A stretch of 64,000 nt of DNA. It comes from Smittia aterrima (Eukaryota; Arthropoda; Insecta; Diptera; Chironomidae). Positions 44,794 to 56,406 of the stretch are shown here, one piece after another; position 1 is the first letter of the stretch; each line of letters starts with the position of its first letter. The stretch lies in contig CP093830.1 of NCBI GenBank assembly GCA_033063855.1, positions 7,564,854 through 7,628,853 of the forward strand, given 5' to 3'. The notes beneath the pieces are model-generated. The model had not been told where the DNA came from and searched no databases. It saw only the letters and a list, made by a program, of their open reading frames with translations. The translations under genes were made by a program, and so were the position numbers.

Positions 44794-45258
44794 TTCTCAC
44801 AAGCCACGAGTGAACTGATTTAATGAAGCTTCGACGATGCACTAAAATTGAATTCTCCAACGAGGAAAGCAAAAATCGAGACGGTTTCTTATCAGCAACG
44901 AGGTGATTGCAAAAATCAAAGTAAAAATTGTCTCTTTCTTGTTGAAGAGAGAGTGAAATAATAAAATTGAAAAATTATGTGGTGCGAATTCTTCGAGTAG
45001 AATTCAACTGAAAAAAACTATTCAGCTGTCAGCTGGTGTGACGAAGATAGAAAAAAGACTTGATATCAGCTGAAGCGAATTCGTCGTGTCAGAATTTCCG
45101 TTGATTTCAAAAATATTAAAGGGACCAAAAGCTGTTCATTTTATAAGGTGCTGAGATATCTAAGAAAGTGACATCTGGTGGTTCACACAGCACAAGTAAA
45201 AATTCAGATTCAAAAGTTGCGGAGTCTCTCAAAATAAATTTATTAAGTATCATCGAAA
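44794..45258. other. Divergent promoter region, Cyt-b5-r / HDAC1
   Basis: 465 bp between divergent start codons. It should hold both promoters and the 5' untranslated regions. No TATA box, repeat or RNA gene that I would defend. Confidence 0.5.
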
Positions 45259-47064
45259 ATGGCGATGCAACCGCATTCTAAGAAACGTGTTTGTTATTAC
45301 TATGATAGTAAGTATCTGTGAAACATGAAGTTTAGTTAATATCTTTGGGAATAATCGAATAAATTGAGATTGATGCTTTACGAAATTTTATCGGAACTGT
45401 ACTCTCAAGTCACTCGAGAGTTTGACCGTAGTTTCAAAGCATTTGCCGCAAAAGTGTTTCGAAGAGACAGTAGAGATAAAATTTTCAATTCTGATAAATC
45501 ACACTTTTTGCTTCCTGGAAGCTCTAAAATGAAACTTAATTAACATTCTTTAATTATTTTAGGTGATATTGGAAACTATTATTATGGACAAGGGCATCCG
45601 ATGAAGCCACATCGCATACGCATGACCCACAACCTTCTCCTTAATTATGGTCTCTATCGCAAAATGGAGATTTATCGTCCACACAAAGCAACGCAAGACG
45701 AGATGACTAAATTCCACTCAGACGAATACATTCGCTTCTTGCGGTCGATCAGACCAGATAACATGAATGAGTATAGCAAACAAATGCAGCGATTCAATGT
45801 CGGAGAGGATTGTCCGGTATTTGATGGTCTCTACGAGTTCTGCCAATTATCTGCTGGGGGTTCAGTGGCATCTGCTGTTAAACTCAACAAGCAAGCATCC
45901 GAGATTTGCATCAATTGGGGTGGGGGACTCCATCACGCCAAGAAATCTGAAGCTTCCGGTTTTTGCTATGTGAACGACATTGTGTTGGGAATCCTCGAGC
46001 TTTTGAAGTATCATCAACGTGTTTTGTATATCGATATCGATGTTCATCATGGAGATGGTGTCGAGGAGGCTTTCTTCACAACTGATCGAGTGATGACTGC
46101 AAGCTTCCACAAGTACGGAGAATATTTCCCTGGAACTGGAGATTTACGTGACATTGGAGCAGGAAAAGGAAAATATTATGCTGTAAACGTTCCTCTTCGC
46201 GATGGTATGGACGATGAATCGTATGAATCGATATTCGTTCCGATCATGACAAAAGTCATGGAAACTTTCCAACCGTCGGCTGTAGTCCTTCAATGTGGAG
46301 CTGACTCGCTTACTGGTGATCGTCTTGGCTGTTTCAACTTGACTGTAAAGGGACATGGAAAGTGCGTTGAGTTCATCAAGAAATACAATTTACCATTCAT
46401 GATGCTTGGAGGTGGTGGCTACACGATTCGTAATGTCTCTCGTTGTTGGACTTACGAAACCTCGGTCGCTCTTGGAGTTGAGATTGCTAATGAACTGCCC
46501 TATAACGATTACTTCGAGTATTTCGGACCAGACTTCAAGCTTCACATCTCTCCATCAAACATGACGAACCTTAACACCTCAGACTATCTTGAGAAGGTGA
46601 AATCACGTCTGTTTGAAAATTTGAGGATGCTGCCACATGCACCAGGTGTTCAAGTTCAGCCGATTCCTGAAGATGGAATTAAAATGGACATCGACGATCA
46701 GGATGGAGCTGCTGATGGCGATACTGAAGCTGAGAAAGACGAGAGAGCTCCACAATCAGAGAAAGATAAGAGAATCATGCCTGATAACGAGTATTCCGAT
46801 TCAGAAGATGAGGGACCGTCTGGCGATGGACGCAAGAACAAAGAATCCTTCAAGAACCCTCGGAAAAAGGCAAAGACTGAAGTCAAAGCAAGTGAGGTCG
46901 TTGAACCCGTCGGCGAGAAAGAAAAGCCAGCTGAGGAAAAAGTAGCTGAAACAAAGTCCGAAGCACCACCAGCTGTCGAGAAAAAGGAAGAGAATGGTAC
47001 GGCAGCTAAGAAAGAAGAGACAAACGAGCCAACAGCTGCTCCAACAGCGACAGCCGAAACCTAA
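45259..47064 (+). CDS. HDAC1: HDAC1/Rpd3, class I histone deacetylase
   Basis: Zinc-dependent lysine deacetylase, catalytic core of the Sin3, NuRD and CoREST repressor complexes. Exons 45259-45307 and 45563-47064 give 516 residues. The catalytic landmarks are complete: GGGLHHAKKSEASGFCYVND (tandem His), YIDIDVHHGDGVEEAF (zinc ligands), QCGADSL and GGGGYTIRNVSRCW. The first 380 residues are nearly unchanged from other animals. The tail is acidic and then Lys/Glu/Ala-rich (AEEKVAETKSEAPPAVEKKEENG). The 255-bp intron near the start is longer than most in the window. It is followed 300 bp downstream by LSD1, its usual partner in CoREST. Confidence 0.97.
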
Positions 47065-47363
47065 TTAATCTTTCATCATTCACAAATTCTTTTTTTACAT
47101 TTTAAGCTTTCTCTCATTTTATGTTTAAAAAGTAATTCAAATAAATTAATTATAAGATAAATCTAAAGTTTTTTAATTAAATTGATTTCCTTATCTCAAT
47201 TTCCATGGTCACCCTTTTCAGAAATAAATTCAGAATTTTGACTGTTCCAACATAAGGTCTCTTCCCTACTCGGCGAGGGGATTTACTACGATCAATGTTT
47301 TGTTTATTTTCAAAGTAGATTCGCGCCGGAGTTTAATTTAAAATCGTAAAATCGGTAACGTAA

Positions 47364-48993
47364 ATGGAACCTGAAGCAATATTCGTTATTTCCGATGAGT
47401 CGGATCAAGAAGACTCGTCCAGCACTCGCCGTAAAGCTGACGAACAAGATCCATTGGAAGGAAAGAGAATTTTGAGAAAGAAAAAGCCAAAAGTAAGGAA
47501 TCGAATGCAAAATCCTTTTATTGATAATGGATTAATAATTTTTCGATGATTTTAGGTTGAGAACGAGCAGAAGAAGGATGCAACACCAGCAGCAAGTGAG
47601 AAGAAAGAGGATGACGCTCCTGAGATGAAAAAGCCGGAAGTTGAAGCGACTGACGAAGCTCAACCAAATGAAATTCTAACAACTCTTGAAGGAGCATCCT
47701 TTCAATCTCGATTCCCTTACGATAAGATGACAACGTAATTAGAGTTATCTCCTCTGTGCTCTCCTTTAAACTCTCAATCATTTTAGATTCGAAGTCGTTG
47801 CATTTCCTGAATTTGGAACTAAGAACATCACAGTCGTTGAACGTCGCATGTATCTCAACATTCGTAATCGTATCCTTAAACTGTGGCTCGAAAACGTCAA
47901 ACAACAGCTCACATACGATTTCATCATGGAGAACATCGAAAAGCCTTTTGACATGAAGCCAAGTTTGGTCAAACGAATTTATTTATTCCTTGAACGTTAT
48001 GGCTACATCAACTTCGGAATCTTTGATAAGCTCCAAGAAATAAAAGAGAAGCGAACTGAGAAGATTATCGTCATCGGAGCTGGAATCAGTGGATTGATTG
48101 CTGCTCAGAAACTGCAGAGCTTTGGCTTCGAAGTTCTCATTCTTGAATCGCGAGATCGTGTCGGAGGACGCGTCGCTACATTCCGAAAAGGCAATTTTGT
48201 CGCAGATATTGGCGCAATGGTTGTCACTGGCATTTATGGAAATCCCATAACAATTCTTGCAAAGCAGTTGGACTTGGAGTTGAAGAAGATCAAGTCACAG
48301 TGTCCATTGTTTGGACCAAATGGAAAGCTCGTCTCTAAGAATAAGGATGAGATCATTGAAAGAGAATTTAACAAGATCCTTGAGGGAACAAGCTACTTAT
48401 CACACGTCCTCGATATCAATTACGCAGACAATCAGCCAATTTCTCTTGGTATGGCCATGGAATGGATGATCAAACTTCAGGAAAAGAAAATCAAATTGAA
48501 GAAAATGAATTATCTTAAAAATATAAAAGAAATTCAACAAGAAGTAATTTCCAACGAGCAGGTCATCGCAGACATCAACGCTGATATTGAAACATTGGAA
48601 AACGAGCTTCTTGAACATCGCCAAGCATCTTATGATAACGACGAGCAACGCTTGGAAATCGAATTCAAGAAACGAGAAATCGTTCGTGATTTGACGAAGA
48701 AACGTAGAGAAAAACTTGACAAGAAAAAGCGAAACTTGGAATTGGAGACGAAGCTCAGAGACATGGAGAATGGCTCACCACCAAGGTAACAGCTTAAATG
48801 ACTTCTAACACGCAACATGATTTAATTATTCTCTCAATTTCAAGTGACATCTACTTGAGTTCAGAAGATCGTCAGATCCTTGACTGGCATTTCGCAAATC
48901 TCGAGTTCGCAAACGCAACGCCACTTAACGAACTATCGCTAAAGCATTGGGATCAAGATGATGACTTTGAATTCATTGGACATCACACAACGG
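47364..48993 (+). CDS. Su(var)3-3: Su(var)3-3/LSD1, N-terminal half; C-terminal exons not found in window
   Basis: FAD-dependent histone H3K4 demethylase of the CoREST complex. Exons 47364-47492, 47556-47734, 47787-48785 and 48845-48993 encode 442 residues plus one base. Present are the low-complexity N-tail, the SWIRM domain (FPEFGTKNITVVERRMYLNIRNRILKLW), the FAD-binding dinucleotide motif (VIGAGISGLIAAQKL, ESRDRVGGRV) and the tower coiled coil that binds CoREST. The frame after the tower (LSSEDRQILDWHFANLEFANATPLNELSLKHWDQDDDFEF) matches LSD1 exactly, then reaches a donor GTGAGT at 48994. The remaining roughly 300 residues with the rest of the amine oxidase fold are not seen in the next 15 kb. 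Either they lie beyond base 64000 or the gene is truncated. Confidence 0.9.
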
Positions 48994-51990
48994 GTGAGTC
49001 GTCACTTCTTTTCTTAACGCGCAATCCATGAAAAGTTCTCGTTGAAAAAGTTGCCGCGTCATGAACCCCGATGAATGAAAAGAGAAGAATCCCATTTAAA
49101 TTTAATTAACGCAACACTAGAAATGGTGAATTACCTTCAACGGGATGGAAATAATTGAAAAAAGGCAGTCAGAAATTTGTCACTTCCGGGCATCAACGCG
49201 GCGGGCTCAGCGGCAGCGATTTCGTTTCGATGCGTTCTGATGCGCATCAGTTGTGATGGGTTTTGTCGCGGACGGTGGATAGAGAAGGAGATGAATTAGA
49301 ACGGTTGAGAGATGAGCATGGATGATTTTAATTAAGAATTCTTGTCGGTTAAGAAAGTAGAAACATTTCAGTTGACAATTAATCTGAGATTACTTTTAAT
49401 CTAATCTTAATGATTTAATCTAACTCTTCGCCTTCTGTCTTTGATGTCTTCTCTAAGGTTTCGTTTATTATGCAACTGTGAAGATTGTCAAAGGATGTTT
49501 GTAAGGATTCGTCGAAGTGCCTTCTGCGGCTTGTCTCATTGATCCATTTCCGGTTTCAATTTCTAAATCGTGCACCACCTTTCGCGTCATTCATGTTTGG
49601 AAGAAAAAGGGTTTTTTCGGCTGCCGACATATCAATTACAAACAAAGATTGCGAATAAAAAACGTTTAAATGAAGAGCGAGTTCCCCACAGGAAACGTGA
49701 AGCAAAGTTTTTTTGCAACTCGTGAATTATTGTGAAATTCAATCCCGACCCGATCGGTATCAGGAAATCGTCGTCTTTTCATACAAAACGGACTCTCGAC
49801 CATCGGACACAAAGGCTTTCGCAATTGAATGGAAGCAGTGAGTTCTGCGGTGGGAATTTTAATGAATTTTCAAGTTGCTGATGCGGAGAATTCCATCATC
49901 GATAGAACATTTTCTAGACTGCACTGCGATTTTCCTCTCTGAACAAAACTGTTGAAGGTCGAGATTACGCAGTCTAGGACAACATAGCCGTTCGATTCAA
50001 TCAGTTAGAGACAGCAGTTGAAAAAATGCCGAAAGAATAGATTCGATGTTAGATAACGATAAAGCGGATTTAATTGTTGACTTAATTGCAGCGCCGGGAA
50101 ATTATCGTTAAAGAAAAGATCTTTCTTATGCCGCGCTGCGGTCGAGATGAGAATACAGAGAAGGCAGAAACAATTAATTAGAGAGAAGAAAAGTCTTTCA
50201 GTTGTTCGTTGTCGTTTTTTTTTTCGGGTAAACAATTGCACACAAAGCTCGCGGCTTCGAGTGAGCTTTTATTTTCGAGATTGTCTTTTAATTTCGATCT
50301 AGAGATTACTTCGTTGTTGACTTTTTGTTGCGTTCGCAGTGAAGGCGAAGGAATTTCAAGCGGTTCCGAAGAATGCTATGTAATGAATGTGCAACATAAG
50401 TAAGCGGCTCTGGGATAATCTCTCGGGCATTTTTTGTTGTAAAATAATGACTTAATTCTCCATTCATTTAAGCACGGTTGATTCGACGGTCTCATGGCTT
50501 GAGATTATTCACTCGGTTCCAACAGCCTACGGTGCAGTTTCTCTTCTGTACTTTCATGGCGATTTTGCTTCACACAAAATATGCTTTTCCATGAAATTAA
50601 GTAATTGTTGATGGTGCTTTATGAATCAACACAATGCCGTTGTTTGTTTTAACTCGAGTTGCGTCAAATCGCTTCAAGATAAATCAAAAAAATTCGATGA
50701 ACTTTTCGATCGCAAGTATTTCACTTTCACCAGCAATGAATCGTTGCGGAAGCCAGGAGCGAGAAGAGCGACATTACTTCACGTAAAACGAGAAAGATGA
50801 AACTGAAATTAGAATTAAAGTGAGACGGATGAGTTCGTCAAAAGCGTCAAGTCACTTCTTTCTTCATTACTTTCCTTGCTCAGCCATTGGATCGTGCCTT
50901 CAAAGCACGCCACAGTTCATCAATCTCTCTCTCTACCTCCTCGTTACCCAGCCGTGCACAATAATTTGTCCGTTCCATGTCTGGCGATCTATAATTTTGA
51001 TTCTGATTCTCAATCATGCTCGAGAACTCGAAATGAAAAATCAAAATCTTTCTTCTTCTTATCGCTTGCCACTTCTTTACGACATAATGAACGTCTTAAG
51101 AGAACACCAGAAAAAGTCGTCTAATTGAATATTTCCTCAAACTACGACTACGTAGCTAGCTAGCGAGCGAGTCTCTTAATGTACATTTAATGGGACGGTC
51201 GGACACATGGGAGAAATTAACAAGACGAGCGACCCAAAATGACTTTATTTTCGGCAGAGATGTAATTGATGAGAAGAGAACTGCTTGCGTTATCAACGAC
51301 TGTTGATCTTATTGCTTTGCTCGTAATCTCACATCGGTGTTCTATAAAAGTAATAGCGAAATGGTCTAACGAGGACGGAATCGTAACAAGAAAGGCAATT
51401 ACCGTGGAAATGGTCAGATGCTGTCCGGAGCTAATGTGAAGCCGAAGGTCAAGAGAATCTTTTTGAATGCCCTCCCACCAAGATGGCACAATTAATTGAA
51501 CATGCCTTAAACTACTTACAGCCTCGATATCAAGAAGAAGAATCATTCATCATTAAGCGAACGATAAGATGGCTATTTAAAAAAACTTCACTTTATCGTA
51601 AAATGTTGCTTCCAACTTGACTTTTCAATTGATTTCGAATTTCTATGCTTCTGAGCGATTTAAAACATTTTTTCTTTTAATGTGAAGCTAAGTAAGGAAA
51701 TCTTGTTCTTTGGAGTCTCGGTGAGTTTTGAGTCTGATAAAATAAACGTGTTTGGGAAAACCCTTGATTTATCGCAGCTAATCTGCTTGTGAGTTGTGTA
51801 ATTACTGAAAATACTTCCAACGTTTTAAATTGGATAAGATATCGAAAGTGTCATGTTGCTCTTTTCGGGTTTATCTCTTGCTCATCCTTATCGGAAAGCT
51901 TAAAGTTAGCTCGGATTTCTGACACTTATAAAACGAGAGAAATTCAATCGAGAACTTCAGTCGTGTCTCGGTTGTGTAAAGTGAAGAATA
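48994..51990. other. 3 kb gene-poor stretch between LSD1 exon 4 and first LRR gene
   Basis: Begins with the donor of LSD1 exon 4. No exon of LSD1, no other domain and no transposon is recognised on either strand; the longest open frames are near 110 codons and look random. The last 160 bp carry the promoter of the first LRR gene. Consistent with intronic DNA if LSD1 continues outside the window. Confidence 0.55.
51830..51934 (+). promoter_or_regulatory. GATA/TATA promoter module of LRR gene 1
   Basis: TTGGATAAGATATC at 51830-51843 (two overlapping GATA cores) is followed by further GATA sites on the reverse strand (TTATC within 51870-51895) and a TATA box (CTTATAAAA at 51925-51933) 65 bp before the ATG. 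The same order recurs upstream of LRR genes 2 and 3. Confidence 0.7.
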
Positions 51991-53756
51991 ATGAGAAACT
52001 GGTAAAATATGAAATTTCATAAAAAGACAAACGGCGTTCATTAAAAACAAAAATTTTTAGGTTTATTTTGACTTTGATGCTGGCTGCGAGCCTCCAATCG
52101 ACTACTGCGAATTGTCGATTTTATTTCGATCCACAGTTTGGATACACTTGCGAATTAAATGATGTCGAAGTAACTGAAGAGAACTTTGATCTTGTTATCA
52201 ACACTGATAACCATTACTCGGGATATACCGACGAAGCTGTTACAAGTTTAACGATTGGAAATGCGATTTTAAGATTCTTCCCGAGCACAGTCATGCGTCA
52301 GTTCCCTGGCATGCGTTATCTCTTTCTTGATAACAGTGGATTAACAGCACTCACTCCTGGTTCATTCGACAGCTGCGCAAATCTTATTATTCTTTTCATC
52401 AGACACACTGAAGTTCAACGGATTCCTGCTGGTCTCTTTAGCCAATGCTCAGAAGCTTTGGTGATGGATTTTTCGAACAACTGGATCTCAGAAATCGAAG
52501 ATGGAGCTTTTAGTGGACTCACGGCTTTACTTGAACTCGATATCAACGACAATCAGTTGACTCGTTTGTCATCAAATGTCTTCAGAGAACTCGTTAACCT
52601 TGAAGAGTTCACACTTTACAACAATCAGATCTCAGAGATTGAAGACGGAACATTCAGTACACTCCGAGGATTGATTACTTTCTACCTCAGAAATAATAGC
52701 ATCACAGAAATTAGACCTGAAATGTTTGGCGACGAAATTTCACTTGTGAATTTCAATTTAAACTTCAATCAGCTCACATCTGTTCCTCGTTTGCCAAGCC
52801 ACGCTCCTCAGATCAAGTACATTTATCTTGAGGGAAATCTAATTGAAGAAATCAACGATGGCGACTTCACTTTTGCATATTCGAACATCACAAACATTGA
52901 TCTAACAGACAACAGAATCACAACTTTGAGCGCTATTCCTTTTGAAGAACTTGCAAGCCTCGACACTTTAGTCCTCAACAACAATGGCATGAGAGCTCTA
53001 GACAATGAGCTTTTCGATCGACTTGCTATGCTTTACACTTTCTACTTCGAAGGAAATATTTGTGCCAATGCTGCTTTCAATAACATTCGAAGCATTGATC
53101 AAGAAGATGTCATCGCGGTAACCTTCGATCGATGCTACTATAACTTCTTTGAAGCTGAAATCACACATACCTGCAACTTTGTTTTAGACTCAGAGCTTGG
53201 ATATACTTGCGAACTCTCTGGATTAACTTTCTTAAACTTCAGAGATAAATTTGAAATCACAGGAGATCACATTGGAACAAGAACGAACGCAGATGTGGTC
53301 GCAGTGAGAATCACAAACTCAAACTTTGTTCGCTCTCCAGCAACAATCTTCCGTGACTTCCCGGCCTTGCGAACATTCAGCTTGTTAAACTCGGGACTTG
53401 AAGTCGTTAATTATGGAACATTCGATGAATGTGGTCAAATCAGAAACTTGGATTTAACTGGAAATCGTATTACACAATTGGGAGCTGATGCTTTCCGAAA
53501 TTGCGAAACTCTTGAGAGAATTATTCTAGACGATAACCGAATTACTGAAATCGAGCCAGTCAACATCTTCCTCCAAAATATTCCAGTTTCATCTTACATC
53601 TCAATGAGACGAAACATTTGCACTGACCGCGTATTCGAAGCCGGATATGACTTTAGAGAAAATTATTATTACTACGTTTTGCGTCACATTAACAGATGCT
53701 TTAGCTTGTTCTACATGTTCAAGGATCGAGTTTTAAGTGATACCTATTATCCCTGA
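51991..53756 (+). CDS. Secreted two-module leucine-rich-repeat protein 1
   Basis: Exon 51991-52001 encodes only MRN plus two bases; after a 59-bp intron, exon 52061-53756 completes 568 residues. A signal peptide (FILTLMLAASLQSTTA) starts the secreted chain. There are two LRR modules, each opening with a Cys-containing cap: CRFYFDPQFGYTCELNDV (about residue 25) and CNFVLDSELGYTCELSGL (about residue 370). About ten LRRs are in the first (for example ISEIEDGAFSGLTALLELDINDNQL) and four in the second. The C-terminus has a CTDRVFEAG...HINRCFSLFYMFKDR block. There is no transmembrane segment or anchor. Ligand and role are unknown; a secreted LRR decoy or scaffold (immune or structural) is possible but unproven. 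Confidence 0.9.
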
Positions 53757-53982
53757 GAGTTTTAAACTAATAAAAAAGAAATTTATATCTAATTTTGATT
53801 TAATGTTAAGCCAGAATTCCCCGCTTCCAATTAATATGAACCAGAGATTAAACACTTCAAGATGATAACAAATTGTTGAGGAAGCTCAATCTTATCGAAA
53901 GTCTAAATCTTTACAAATCAGTGTGAGTTAAGTAGTAAAGGAAATAAACATTTCCATTTGTATTCTAATCGAAATCAAGTTA

Positions 53983-54124
53983 TTGGATAAGATATCAATT
54001 GTAAGTTGTTTCTCTTTCACGGTAGCGATAAGAGAGCTTTAGACATGCCGTCCAATATCTTTATTGTCCTTATCAAATGATTTAAAATTAACTCAGCTGA
54101 TTTCGGAATTCGGCGACTTATAAA
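53983..54124 (+). promoter_or_regulatory. GATA/TATA promoter module of LRR gene 2
   Basis: TTGGATAAGATATC at 53983-53996, then CGATAAGAG near 54028, a reverse-strand GATA (CCTTATCAA near 54068) and a TATA box (ACTTATAAA, 54116-54124) 66 bp before the ATG. This order and spacing match LRR genes 1 and 3. Confidence 0.72.
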
Positions 54125-54182
54125 TTGAAATAAATTCAGTGAAGAACTTCATTCTTTTATTAGTCGTGTAGAGTGAACGAAA

Positions 54183-55947
54183 ATGAGAAACTGGTAAAAA
54201 AACACAAATTTGTGACAAGTGGAAATTTATTTACAAAATATTTATAATCTCCAGGGTGATTTTGAGTTTGCTATTAGCAGCGAGTCTGCAGTCGGCCACT
54301 GCGAGTTGTCGCTTCCATGTTGATGCATTTTTTGGATACACTTGCGAATTGAATGATGTGGAAGTAACGGAAGAGAACTTTGATCTTGTTATCAACACTG
54401 ATAACCACGAAGCAGGAAGAACTGACGCTAGCGTTACGAGCTTCACAGTTGGCTCAGCGAATTTAAGATTCTTCCCAAGCACGATCATGCGTCAGTTCCC
54501 AAATATTCGTTATCTTTTGCTGGATAACGCAGGACTTACTGAACTCACGCCAGGTTCGTTCGACAGCTGCGCAGAACTCGTCATTCTTTTCATTAGATAC
54601 AATGAAGTTCAACGTTTCCCTGCCGGTCTCTTCACTCAATGCAACAATTTAATGATCATGGACTTGTCCGACAATCAAATCTCAGAAATCGATGATGAAG
54701 CTTTTGATGGATTGGATACTCTACTCGAACTTGATATCAATGACAATCGTCTGACTAGCATTTCATCAAGAGTGTTCAGAGATCTTGTTAGCCTCGAGCA
54801 GTTGACACTTTACCAGAATCAAATCACAGAGATTGAAGACGGAGCATTCAGTACACTTAGCAATTTAATTATCTTCTACCTCAGAAACAATGAGATCGAA
54901 GAAATCAGACCAGAAATGTTTGGCGACGAGATTTCACTTGTTTTCTTTAACTTGGATTACAATCACCTCACAACTGTTCCTCGTTTGCCGAGCCGCGCTC
55001 CTCAGATCAAATACATTTATCTCGTTGGAAATTACATTGAAGAAATCAACGATGGTGCCTTTACTTTTGCTTACTCGAACATTACGAACATTGATCTTAC
55101 CGGAAATCTGATTACAACTTTGAGCGCTGCTCCTTTCGAGGATCTCGTAAACTTGGATACTTTGGTACTTAATAACAACCGCGTGAGATCACTCGACAAC
55201 GAGTTCTTCGATAGAATTGGATCACTTTACACTTTCTACTTCGAGGAAAATCCTTGCGCAAGTGCTGTTTTCGATAACATTCGAAGCATTGATCAAGGAG
55301 ATATTATCGCGGAAACTTTCGATCGCTGCTACTACAACTTCTTCGAACCAGAACTGACTGAAAGTTGTAATTTTGTCGAAGACGAACAATCCGGATATAC
55401 TTGCGAACTCTCTGACATAACTTTCTTAAACTTCAGAGACAAATTCACAATCACAGGAGCTCATATTGGAACAAGAACCAACGAAGAGGTCAACGCTGTA
55501 AGAATCACCAGCTCAAACTTTTCCCGAGTTCCTCCAACAATCTTCCGCACTTTCCCTTCATTGGAATCATTCAGCTTGATCAACTCAGGACTTGAAAATG
55601 TTAATGCTGGAACATTTGAAGAATGTGGAGAAATTACACATTTGGACTTAAGTGGAAACCGCATCAGACAACTGACAATGAGTTCTTTCGAGAATTGTTA
55701 CCACATTGACAGACTCAACTTAGACGATAACCAAATCACAGAAACACAACCTTGCACAAGCTTCCTCCTTAATATTCCGCTCGCTACTCACGTTTCCATG
55801 CGAAGAAATATTTGCATTGATCGCGTCTTTGAAGCTGGATCGTGGCTGATCGAAAACTATCAGGAAAACGTCTATCGTCATCTCAACCGATGCTTCAGCT
55901 TTTTCTTCATTTTCCAGGACAGAGTCAGCAGCGATCTCCAAAATTAA
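54183..55947 (+). CDS. Secreted two-module leucine-rich-repeat protein 2
   Basis: Exons 54183-54193 (MRN plus two bases) and 54255-55947 give 567 residues. The layout is the same as its neighbours: signal peptide (VILSLLLAASLQSATA), first cap CRFHVDAFFGYTCELNDVEVTEENF, a run of LRRs, second cap CNFVEDEQSGYTCELSDITFLNFRDKF, four LRRs and the final CIDRVFEAGSWLIENYQENVYRHLNRCF block. Its second module is nearly the same as that of gene 3 (DKFTITGAHIGTRTNEEV), so genes 2 and 3 are the younger pair. The frame is intact and the splice sites canonical. Confidence 0.9.
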
Positions 55948-56211
55948 TAAAATCATTTCCTGTCTGACTAATCTTGCTTGATTGATCGAAAAGTAATAAA
56001 AACTATTTTCTGAATGAATTCTTGCTACTCATTTTATTTTCATAAAACCTCGAGCTATCAGAAATTTTAGAAAGCAACATTCGTTGATATTTTGGCACTC
56101 GAATGATTTGGGAAAACCATTCAACCTTTGCATTGTCGAATGTTTTCAACAAATTCTCCTCAAATCAGTGTTTGTTACGCAATTGTCGGTGTTTTAATCA
56201 ACTTTTGTTTG

Positions 56212-56349
56212 TTGGATAAGATATCAATCGTGTGTTTGTTACCCTTTTCGCGAGAGAACGATAAGAGCTTCAGACACGCCGAGCCTAACTTTATTGTCCT
56301 TATCAATGACTTAAAATAACTTAAGATTTAAGATTCGGCTACTTATAAA
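56212..56349 (+). promoter_or_regulatory. GATA/TATA promoter module of LRR gene 3
   Basis: TTGGATAAGATATC at 56212-56225, CGATAAGAG near 56259, a reverse-strand GATA (CCTTATCAA near 56299) and a TATA box (ACTTATAAA at 56341-56349) 65 bp before the ATG. Nearly the same arrangement as for gene 2. Confidence 0.72.
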
Positions 56350-56406
56350 TTGTAAGGAAATAATTTGAGAAGCTCAGTCTTCTTTCGGTCGTTCGAGTGA
56401 GCTAAA

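Noticed and set aside
51217..51546. 109-codon - strand frame before the LRR cluster
   Set aside because: No domain, no relatives recognised and no supporting splice sites. Frames of this length are expected by chance.
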